In this document: positions 1 to 6,700 of the stretch, one piece after another | Layout: each line of letters begins with the position of its first letter | Position numbering within the stretch: the first letter of the stretch is position 1 | Assembly: GCA_007122815.1 (NCBI GenBank) | Contig: SKSV01000382.1 | Location: 1 to 7,125, forward strand | Direction of reading: 5' to 3' | Origin: Trueperaceae bacterium | GTDB lineage: Bacteria > Deinococcota > Deinococci > Deinococcales > Trueperaceae | DNA: 7,125 nt | The notes under the pieces: generated by a model | Seen by the model: the letters and a program-made list of their open reading frames with translations, nothing else | Told to the model about the DNA's origin: nothing | The model's database searches: none | Translations under genes and position numbers: made by a program

Positions 1-1
1 C

Positions 2-775
2 GGGCCACCCCCCTTCGGCGACACGGCGCAGCCAGCGGCCGTCTTCCAGGAGGAGGCTAGACGCATCGTGGCCAACACGCCGACGGTGCGCTGGGTGAGA
101 CCGAGTCGGCACGAGGAAGGTCCTGGCACCGGACACGACAGCGGCGACGTGGAGTTGACTGGCGGCGTGGAGTGGACTGCCGGCGTGGAGTGGACTGCCG
201 GCGGCCTGGAGTCGACCGTTAACGCCGAAGAGGACTCGCCCGACGAGCGCGAACCCGTACCGGTGCCGAGCGTGGCTGGTGCCGGCGCCGCCCGCGGCAA
301 CCTCCTGCACAAGCTGCTCGAGGAACTCGTGACCGGCGAGACGAGCGCCGACCCAGACGCCCTGCGGGAGCGCGCCCGCACGCTGCTGGGGCAGCTCACT
401 AGCGACGGTGGGCGGCCCCCCGACCCCGAAGAGGTTGCCACCTCCGCACTGCGCGCATGGGAGCTCCCACAGGTATCCACCCTGCGCGAACGTCTGGTGG
501 CCGAGTTCGACGTGGCAGGGCACCAGCGCACGCCCGACGGGACAGTCCTCTACGCGGGCGTGGCAGACGCCGTGGCGCTGGGCGATGACGGTCGCGCGAC
601 GGACGTGATCGACTGGAAGAGCGACGTGAACCCGAGCGCAGTGACCTTGGAGCGCTACCGTGAGCAGCTAAGGGCGTACCTGAGGCTCACTGGCGCGCCG
701 CGGGGATGGTTGGTCCTCGCGACCCGAGGTCGGGCGGAGCGCGTCGATGCGCCGTTGAGCACGAGCCGATCGTAA
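2..775 (+). CDS. UvrD/AddA-type helicase-nuclease, C-terminal part (5' partial)
   Basis: C-terminal part of a probable ATP-dependent DNA helicase-nuclease of the UvrD/RecB/AddA superfamily, acting on DNA ends. The visible part ends in a RecB-like PD-(D/E)XK nuclease. Counting from the GTG at 68, the motifs are GNLLHKLLEE with H81, AGVADAV with D167, the core DVIDWKSD with D182 and K184, and Q200 in YREQLRAYL, so every catalytic motif is present and the nuclease looks active. The frame is open to the left window edge (FQEEARRIVANTPTVRW continues smoothly across 68), so I treat it as 5' truncated by the window and not as a 235-residue protein starting at 68, although AGGAGG lies 11 nt before that GTG. 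Residues 25-50 are an 18-bp tandem repeat in the linker before the nuclease. The helicase motors are not in view, so the helicase part is inferred from known architectures. The family is often found in mobile or defence contexts. Confidence 0.8.
   Translation, partial: GPPPFGDTAQPAAVFQEEARRIVANTPTVRWVRPSRHEEGPGTGHDSGDVELTGGVEWTAGVEWTAGGLESTVNAEEDSPDEREPVPVPSVAGAGAARGNLLHKLLEELVTGETSADPDALRERARTLLGQLTSDGGRPPDPEEVATSALRAWELPQVSTLRERLVAEFDVAGHQRTPDGTVLYAGVADAVALGDDGRATDVIDWKSDVNPSAVTLERYREQLRAYLRLTGAPRGWLVLATRGRAERVDAPLSTSRS
146..217 (+). repeat. 18-bp in-frame minisatellite in the helicase-nuclease linker
   Basis: Four consecutive 18-bp units, at 146-163, 164-181, 182-199 and 200-217. The second and third are identical (GGCGTGGAGTGGACTGCC) and the outer two are diverged. 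They encode DVELTG, GVEWTA, GVEWTA and GGLEST. The unit is a multiple of three, so copy-number change would keep the frame. It lies between the presumed helicase part and the nuclease, in a region likely to be a flexible linker. Confidence 0.85.
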
Positions 776-791
776 GCTGCCCACGACATGA

Positions 792-978
792 CGCAAGACG
801 TGCATCACCGCCGTCGACACGTTCGCAGCGGACCACAAGGCGCGTGACGCCGTCGTATGGAACCTGACGATCATCGGGGAAGCCGCACGCAGCATCCCGC
901 CGGAAACCCAAGAGGCCAATCCCTACATTCCGTGGGCGAGGATGTAACGCAGCCACTCGCAACGTCTTGGCCATCGGC
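792..978 (+). pseudogene. HepT/DUF86 (HEPN) toxin-like remnant, frameshifted
   Basis: Between the helicase-nuclease and kaiB, frame 792-947 reads ...TFAADHKARDAVVWNLTIIGEAARSIP...PYIPWARM and then a TAA at 945. The RDAVVWNLTIIGEAAR and IPW segments are the hallmark of the DUF86/HepT HEPN family, the RNase toxin of HepT-MntA toxin-antitoxin pairs. The piece has no start codon: a TGA at 789 is in frame just upstream and the N-terminal helix is missing. After the TAA, homology seems to resume in the +1 frame, where GCAGCCACTCGCAACGTCTT gives AATRNVL followed by AIG. This resembles the family's RNxxxH catalytic segment, but with Ile where the His should be. A 4-nt gain (TAAC) at 945-948 would explain the shift. 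There is no MntA-like nucleotidyltransferase partner nearby. I judge it a dead fragment; sequencing error could explain the frameshift but not the missing start. Confidence 0.65.
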
Positions 979-990
979 GAACCGCTGCCG

Positions 991-1020
991 TTGTGGGCCG
1001 AACTGGGGCACCTGTATACT
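991..1020 (+). promoter_or_regulatory. Probable kaiBC-operon promoter (leaderless)
   Basis: A -10 hexamer TATACT at 1015-1020 (5 of 6 to TATAAT) is preceded, across an 18-nt spacer, by TTGTGG at 991-996, a weak -35 (TTG matches). The kaiB GTG begins at 1026, 5 nt after the -10 box. A transcript starting the usual 6-7 nt beyond the box would therefore begin at or within the first codon. No Shine-Dalgarno sequence is visible before that GTG, which agrees with a leaderless mRNA. Confidence 0.55.
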
Positions 1021-1025
1021 GAAGC

Positions 1026-1337
1026 GTGCAGGAATACGTCTTCGAACTGTACGTCGCGGGCGACGGCCTTCGCTCGCGCACGGCGGTCGAGGTCCTCAAC
1101 AGGATGTGTGAAGACCGACTCGCCGGCCGGCACGAGCTCACGGTGATCGACGTGCACTTACACCCCGAGCGCGCCGAACGCGCCAAGATTCTCGCGACGC
1201 CGACGCTACTGCGGCGATATCCCACCCCTGAGGTCCGCATCATCGGCGACCTCGGGCTGACCCGAAGCGTGCTCGCCCAACTGGGAGTACCCGTTGACGG
1301 TGCACCGACGGTCAGCAAGTCCCAGGAAGACACGTGA
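1026..1337 (+). CDS. kaiB: Circadian clock protein KaiB
   Basis: KaiB homologue of 103 residues, about the usual length for the family, with a thioredoxin-like fold. In cyanobacteria KaiB binds the phosphorylated KaiC hexamer at its CI ring after switching fold, and promotes dephosphorylation. Visible family signatures are FELYVAGDG at 6-14, VIDVHLHPERAERAKI at 40-55, the cis-proline segment LATPTLLR at 56-63, and RIIGDLG at 71-77, where GDLS is usual, followed by the VLAQLG helix. The GTG at 1026 gives the exact family N-terminus (QEYVFELYV). It lacks a Shine-Dalgarno sequence but sits 5 nt after a good -10 box. It is first in an operon with kaiC, 7 nt before the kaiC start. No kaiA is in the window. 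The tail after residue 88 is short and lacks obvious conservation. Fold and family are secure; a clock role in this host is inferred. Confidence 0.93.
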   Translation: MQEYVFELYVAGDGLRSRTAVEVLNRMCEDRLAGRHELTVIDVHLHPERAERAKILATPTLLRRYPTPEVRIIGDLGLTRSVLAQLGVPVDGAPTVSKSQEDT

Positions 1338-1339
1338 GG
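1334..1339 (+). promoter_or_regulatory. Ribosome binding site deciding the kaiC start
   Basis: GTGAGG, overlapping the kaiB TGA stop, lies 5 nt before the GTG at 1345. The alternative starts, TTG at 1294 and ATG at 1366, have no comparable purine-rich site at the right distance. The overlap with the kaiB stop suggests that translation of the two genes is coupled. Confidence 0.55.
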
Positions 1340-1344
1340 CCATC

Positions 1345-2844
1345 GTGACGATTTCGACTCCGACCATGAGGAAGGTGCCGACCGGCGTGCCCGGTCTCGA
1401 CACGATCACCAAGGGCGGCTTCCCTGAAGGGAGGGCGGTCGTCGTCGCTGGGACTGCCGGAAGCGCCAAGAGCGTGATGGCGGCGCAGTTCCTCAAGGGT
1501 GGCATCGAGGCCGGCGAGCCGGGCGTGTTCGTGACGTGCGAGGAGACGAACGCAAGCATACGCGACAACCTCCGCGGGTTCGGTTGGGATGTCGCCGCCT
1601 GGGAGTCGGACGGCTTGTGGGCGTTCGTCGACGCCACCCGTTCGCTCGACGGCGCGTCGATACAGGCTGGTTCGTACGACCTAGAGGCCCTGTTGGCGCG
1701 CATCAGGGCGACGGTCAACCGGTTGGGTGCGACCCGCATCGTGATCGACTCCCTAGACGGCCTCTTCGAGCAGTTCAACCGGGACGTGCACTTCAGGAAC
1801 GAGCTGCAGCGCGTCATCACGCGACTGAGCGACCTCAGAGTCACCACGCTCCTCACGACTGAACGCGACAGCGAGTACGGCGCGCCGTCGCGCCGGGGTG
1901 TCGAGGAGTTCTTGACCGACAACCTGATCCTGCTGCGCAACGTGCTTACGGACGAGAAGCGTCGGCGCACCGTCGAGATCGTCAAGTTCCGCGGCACCAG
2001 CCACGGGACCGGCGAGTTCGGCTTCTCCGTCAACGGCTCCGGCATCAGCGTGATACCCCACCTCGACATCACGGACGATCGCGTTCTAACCGACGAGCGC
2101 ATCACTTCGGGCAACACGAAGCTCGACAGCATGGTCGATGGTGGTCTCTTCCGAGACTCGATCGCGCTCGTCTCCGGAGCTGCCGGCACGGGCAAGACCT
2201 TGTTGATGACGTCGTTCGTGGCGGCCGGCGTGGCCCTGGGCGAGCGTTGCTTGGTGTTCGCGTTCGAGGAGCGGAGGGAGCAGCTGATCCGCAACGCGCG
2301 CGGCTGGGGGGTCGACTTCGAGGCCATGGAGCGAGACGGCCTGCTCAAGATCGTCGCCGTCTACCCGGAGATCGCGACGCTCGAGGATCACCTAGTCGCC
2401 ATCTCGAACCTGGTCGAGGAGTACCGCCCGACGCGAGTAGCTGTCGATAGCCTCTCGGCTCTCGAGCGCGTCGGCACCGGGGACGGCTTCCGGAAGTTCG
2501 TCGTGAGCCTGTGCGCCACCTTCAAGCACCGCGGGCTGACGGCCATGTTGACGTCTACAACGCCCACGTTCCTGGGCGGGACATCGCACAGCGAGTCGCA
2601 CCTCTCGACGGTCACCGACCTGATCGTCCTGCTCAGACACAGCGAGGTCGCCGGCATCCTCCGCCGCGGGTTGATGGTGCTCAAGATGCGCGGTTCGCGC
2701 CACGACAAAGAGGTCCGCGAGTTCACGGTGGACTCGTTGGGCATGCACATCGGTGAGGTCTCTACCCATCCGATCATGGTGCCAGGGGAGCTGCCGCAGA
2801 TGCCCGCCGACGGAGATGATGACCAGGGTCCGGACACCGGCTGA
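1345..2844 (+). CDS. kaiC: Circadian clock ATPase/autokinase KaiC
   Basis: Double-domain KaiC of 499 residues; Synechococcus KaiC has 519. KaiC is a hexameric RecA-like ATPase that autophosphorylates on CII. The CI domain, about 10-245, has P-loop GTAGSAKS at 36-43, catalytic CEE with E66-E67, and Walker B RIVIDS with D135. The CII domain, about 248-470, has P-loop GAAGTGKT at 278-285, catalytic FEE with E308-E309, Walker B VAVDS with D368, and KMRGSRHDK at 447-455. The phosphorylation pair is kept as S421-T422 in SHLSTVTD, and S416 replaces the Thr that precedes them in Synechococcus (T426). The CI P-loop has Ala before the Lys in place of Gly, a variant common in KaiC outside cyanobacteria. 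The C-terminus is a short acidic Asp/Gly-rich tail with no recognisable KaiA-binding peptide. I chose GTG 1345 for its Shine-Dalgarno site; ATG 1366 is possible. It lies 7 nt after kaiB and 2 nt before the cyclase gene. Confidence 0.95.
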   Translation: MTISTPTMRKVPTGVPGLDTITKGGFPEGRAVVVAGTAGSAKSVMAAQFLKGGIEAGEPGVFVTCEETNASIRDNLRGFGWDVAAWESDGLWAFVDATRSLDGASIQAGSYDLEALLARIRATVNRLGATRIVIDSLDGLFEQFNRDVHFRNELQRVITRLSDLRVTTLLTTERDSEYGAPSRRGVEEFLTDNLILLRNVLTDEKRRRTVEIVKFRGTSHGTGEFGFSVNGSGISVIPHLDITDDRVLTDERITSGNTKLDSMVDGGLFRDSIALVSGAAGTGKTLLMTSFVAAGVALGERCLVFAFEERREQLIRNARGWGVDFEAMERDGLLKIVAVYPEIATLEDHLVAISNLVEEYRPTRVAVDSLSALERVGTGDGFRKFVVSLCATFKHRGLTAMLTSTTPTFLGGTSHSESHLSTVTDLIVLLRHSEVAGILRRGLMVLKMRGSRHDKEVREFTVDSLGMHIGEVSTHPIMVPGELPQMPADGDDDQGPDTG

Positions 2845-2846
2845 GT

Positions 2847-3707
2847 ATGAGCCGTCCGCCCACCCACCCAGACCACGAGCACCTGCGTGCGATCTACGAC
2901 CAGATGGTCGACGGCATCCTCATCGTCGACGCGCACGGCATGATCGTGTGTGCCAATCCCGCGGCCAGGCACATGTTCGCCGGGCGCAGCAGCACGCTCG
3001 AGGGTCAGATCTTCGGGTTCCCCGTCGCCGACCGGAACGCGGTCGTGATAGACCTGTTCAGCCACCGGCACAGCATGCGCACGGCGGAGATGCGCGTCGC
3101 GGCGATCGAGTGGCGCGGTGAGCTCGCGCACCTTCTCACCCTGCGCGACATCACCGAGCAGACTCTCCTGCTCAACCAGCTCGAACGAGCCGCCAACTTC
3201 GACTTCGTGACGGGCCTGCCGAACCGGAAGCAGTTCTTCCGGCAGCTCGAGCGGACCCTCAGCGGGTCCCGGCGTCACGGGGGACTCGTGGCGCTGCTCT
3301 TCATCGACCTCGACGACTTCAAGAGCGTCAACGACGAGTACGGGCACGGTACCGGCGACGCGTTCCTCAAGATGGCGGCGCAACGGCTCGGGGGCCTCCT
3401 CCGCGATGAGGACAGCGTGGCCCGCCTGGCGGGTGACGAGTTCACCGTCTTGCTCACGCAGCTCGAGCAGCCACGGGAGGCCGAGTCCGTCGCTATGAAG
3501 ATCGTGGAGAGCCTCGCGAAGCCGTTCAACGTCGACGGACACACGATCAACAGCGGGGCCAGCATCGGCATCGCCTTGTTCCCGCAAGACGCGGACGCCG
3601 GTGACCCCCTGATCCGCCGCGCGGATATCGCGATGTACCAAGCGAAGCAGCTCGGGAAGAGCACGTATCGCTTCTACTCGGCGCAGGACAACTACGAGGC
3701 CAGGTAA
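2847..3707 (+). CDS. PAS-GGDEF diguanylate cyclase, third gene of the kaiBC operon
   Basis: Soluble 286-residue protein that should join two GTP into the second messenger c-di-GMP; no signal peptide or membrane segment is seen. Residues ~8-107 form a PAS sensor domain (IYDQMVDGILIVDAHG, ending in LRDITEQ); its ligand cannot be told. Residues ~116-280 form the GGDEF domain, starting FDFVTGLPNR. Matched to PleD, the catalytic and binding residues are present: D154 in FIDLDDF, N162, and D171 after GHGTG. The signature is AGDEF at 195-199, a tolerated variant often found in active enzymes. R186-xx-D189, six residues before the signature, matches the inhibitory I-site, so product feedback is likely. 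ATG 2847 follows the kaiC TGA after 2 nt with no good Shine-Dalgarno site, implying translational coupling. There is no EAL domain. Operon position suggests its activity is tied to KaiBC state; this is inference. Confidence 0.93.
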   Translation: MSRPPTHPDHEHLRAIYDQMVDGILIVDAHGMIVCANPAARHMFAGRSSTLEGQIFGFPVADRNAVVIDLFSHRHSMRTAEMRVAAIEWRGELAHLLTLRDITEQTLLLNQLERAANFDFVTGLPNRKQFFRQLERTLSGSRRHGGLVALLFIDLDDFKSVNDEYGHGTGDAFLKMAAQRLGGLLRDEDSVARLAGDEFTVLLTQLEQPREAESVAMKIVESLAKPFNVDGHTINSGASIGIALFPQDADAGDPLIRRADIAMYQAKQLGKSTYRFYSAQDNYEAR

Positions 3708-3719
3708 CTCCGAGCTCGA

Positions 3720-3736
3720 GGCACGCTTCGTGTGCC
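3720..3736 (+). terminator. Candidate hairpin in the convergent gap
   Basis: GGCACGC at 3720-3726 can pair with GTGTGCC at 3730-3736 (seven pairs, one of them G-T) around a TTC loop, 12 nt after the cyclase stop. It is followed on the plus strand only by CTT, with no real T-run, and on the minus strand by no T-run at all. It sits in the 58-nt gap between two convergent genes, where a shared terminator would be expected. As an intrinsic terminator it is weak. Confidence 0.35.
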
Positions 3737-3765
3737 CTTACCCTGGCGGTTCACCGGCCCGCACG

Positions 3766-6700
3766 TCAACTCGCCGACGCCGCGGCGTCCCTGAACACCG
3801 CCGGCCGCGCCGAGAGGATCAGGCGGTGCGTCCCGCCGTCTAGCGTGACCCGTACCGCACGCTCTTGCACGCCCAACGACACGCCGTCGACGAGCGCATG
3901 CCAGGCCGGCCGCGCACGACCGACGTCGTTCTCGACCAGGATCTCATAGCGGCTCGACCCCACCCGCACGCTCGCCTCGAACCCCGGCCAGGTGGTGGGG
4001 ATGCAGGGCTCGACCACTAGTGTGTCGCCCTCGCGGCGGAGCCCCAGGATGCCCTCGACCCCCGCGCTGTACATCCACGCTGCAGAGCCCGTATACCAGG
4101 TCCAGCCGCCGCGCCCGACATGCGGCGCCAGCGCGTACACGTCCGCAGCGACCACGTAGGGCTCGACCTTGTAGCGCTCCACCGCTGCGGCCGTGCGCGC
4201 GTTACGTATGGGGTTGAGCAGGTCGAACAAGGCCGCGGCTTCGTCGCTCAGCCCCAGCCTCGTGAACGCCAGGATCGCCCACATCGCAGCGTGGCTGTAC
4301 TGCCCACCGTTCTCGCGTAGCCCGGGCGGGTAACCCTTGATGTAGCCGGGATCGAGCGGGCCGCGGTCGAAAGGTGGGGTGAACAGCAACACCAAGCGGT
4401 CGTCGGGGCGAACCAGGTGCTCGCTCACCGAGGCCATCGCAAGCCGCGCGCGCGCAGGGTCGGCGGCCCCCGAGAGCACCGCCCACGACTGCGCGATCGA
4501 GTCGATGCGGCACGCCTCGCCATCAGCGCTCCCGAGCCAGGTGCCGTCGTCGAACGTCGCCCGTCGGTACCAGGCGCCGTCCCAGGCCTCGCGCTCGAGC
4601 GACGCTCGCACGTCGACCGCGTGCGCACGCCAACGTCGCGCTCGCCCCGGATCTCGCTCCTCGGCCAACGGCGCGAAGAGCTCGATGGTGCGCACCAGCA
4701 GCCAGCCGAGCCACACGCTCTCTCCCGTGCCGCCTTCACCGACCCGGTTCATGCCGTCGTTCCAGTCGCCGGTGCCCATCAACGGCAGGCCCAGAGTCCC
4801 CGTGAACGCCACTGCCTGGTCGAGTCCGCGCGCACAGTGCTCGAACAGCGACCCGTTCTCGTCCGACCGGCTCGGCTCGAAGAAGGCGTCGTGCTCGCCG
4901 GGACGGAGCGCGGGGCCTTCGATGAAGGGCACGACCTCCTCGAGGACCTCCGCATCACCAGAGCTCGCCACGTAGTTGGCGGTGGCGAAGGCGAGCCACA
5001 CGCGATCGTCCGAGATCCGCGTGCGCACCCCTCTTCCGGTCTGCGGCAGCCACCAGTGCTGCACGTCGCCCTCGACGAACTGGCGCGAGGCGGCCCTCAG
5101 CAGGTGCCGCCGTGTCTCCTCCGGGAGGGCGAACGTGAGCGCCATGCCGTCCTGCAGTTGGTCACGGAACCCGTACGCCCCGCTGGCCTGGTAGAAACCG
5201 GAGCGTGCGAGGATCCGGCACGCGATCGTCTGATACAGCAGCCAGCCGTTGAGCATCACGTCCATCGATCGCTCGGGCGTCGCCACCTGAACGGCGCCAA
5301 GCACGCTGGTCCAGTGCTCCTCCACATCGCGTAGCACGGCATCGAGGTCGGCCGCGCGGTAGCGGGACACGAGCCCAACTGCCTCCTCGACCGAGGTGCA
5401 CTCGCCGATGAACGAGACGAACTCGACGCTCTCGCCCGGGGCGACCTCGAAGGTGCGCTGGAGGGCGGAACACGGGTCGAGCCCCGCCCCGGTGCGCCCG
5501 GAGAGGCGGGCGCCGCGCCTGAGCGCCGCCGGCGCGGCGAGCCGGCCGCCGCGACCGAGGAACTCCGTGCGATCACCGGTCCAGGCGGCGGCGGGCTCAC
5601 CCACGTCGGCGAACGCTACCCGCCCGGCGAACTCGGTGGTCCACGGGTTGCGCACCAGCATCGCGCCCGTGGCCGGCTCGATCTCAGTGGTGAGGTGGGG
5701 CGCCGAGGCGGCCCGCGAGGTGCCGAGCACCCACTCCGTGTAGGCGGTCACCGAGAGGCGCCTGGTCACATCAGAGCGGTTGTGGAGCGTCAGGCGCGAG
5801 ACCTTTATCGGATCGGCCAGCGGCACGTACTGGAGCAGACGCATGGCGACGCCGTCGGCTTCGTGCTCGAAGCGGCTGTAGCCGAAGCCGTGGCGGGCGA
5901 CGTACGTGCCGTCGTCGCGCACGGGTTGCGCGGTGGCGGTCCAGACCTCGCCCGACACCTCGTCGCGCACGAACAGCGCCTCGCCGGCCGGGTCGGCGAC
6001 AGGGTCGTTCGACCAGGGCGTCAGTTGGTGGTCGCGGCTGTTCTCGGCCCAGGTGGTGCCGCTACCCTCCGCCGACACCAGGAACCCGAAGCCGGCGTTG
6101 GCCACGACGTTGATCCAGGGTGCCGGCGTCGTCTGGCCAGCCCGCATGACGATGACGTACTCCCGGCCGTCCGCGCCGAACCCGCCCAGGCCGTTGAAGA
6201 ACTCCAGCGAGCGCGTGTCGGGCTCGCTGGGCAGCGAGGGTCGTGGCGAGCCGGTGGAGGCGCGGGCAAGCGTACGCTGGCGGCGCGCTGGCTCCAGTTC
6301 CGGTGGCTCAAGTGTCGCTGGCTCAAGTGTCGGTGGCGGCGGCGTCGGTGGTGGCGGTGTCGCGGGCGCCGACGCAGGGACCAGCGGTAGGCTTGCGAGC
6401 TGGTCGGCGATCGTCCCATGTTCCGCGACCAACGAGACGCGTGCGACCGCGCGCAGCAGCGCTCGCGCCTCTGCGCCAAGCAGGTCGGCACGCAACGTGA
6501 ACACGGAACCCTGCGCGGGGACGTCACCGAAGCGCGGGCGTGATTGACTGCTGCGCACCGCCGTCTCTATCGCGACCTGGAGGTCCTGCTGGTACGACGC
6601 CTCGCGCTCGTTGAGGATGACCAGGTCGACCGCCAGACGCTTCAAGCGCCAGTACTCGTGGGCGCGCAGGAGCTGGCGCACCTGCGCGATGTCGGCCACG

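Noticed and set aside
68..70. GTG at 68 as the true start of a free-standing 235-aa nuclease, with AGGAGG upstream
   Set aside because: The frame is open to position 2 with protein-like sequence, and AGGAGG is read as Glu codons. A family C-terminus with no motors fits a longer gene cut by the window edge.
146..217. CRISPR-like array
   Set aside because: The 18-bp units are directly adjacent with no spacers and lie in frame within a coding region.
687..1157. Minus-strand open frame across the hepT remnant and the kaiB start
   Set aside because: No family features, and it runs antisense to a recognisable HEPN remnant and to the kaiB coding sequence.
1294..1344. Upstream extension of kaiC from TTG 1294
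   Set aside because: It would overlap kaiB by 44 nt, adds residues unlike KaiC N-termini, and has no Shine-Dalgarno site; GTG 1345 has one at 5 nt.
1206..2348. 380-codon minus-strand open frame
   Set aside because: Ser/Arg/Pro-rich composition without domain motifs, antisense to kaiC, whose motifs are unmistakable; a shadow frame in GC-rich DNA.
2388..3641. 417-codon minus-strand open frame
   Set aside because: Antisense to kaiC and the cyclase and mirrors their codon pattern (Val/Glu/Asp/Arg-rich); no recognisable domain.
4417..6547. Long plus-strand open frames opposite the glucan synthase
   Set aside because: Composed of His/Arg/Pro/Ala-rich shadow sequence; the minus strand carries continuous GH94 homology throughout.
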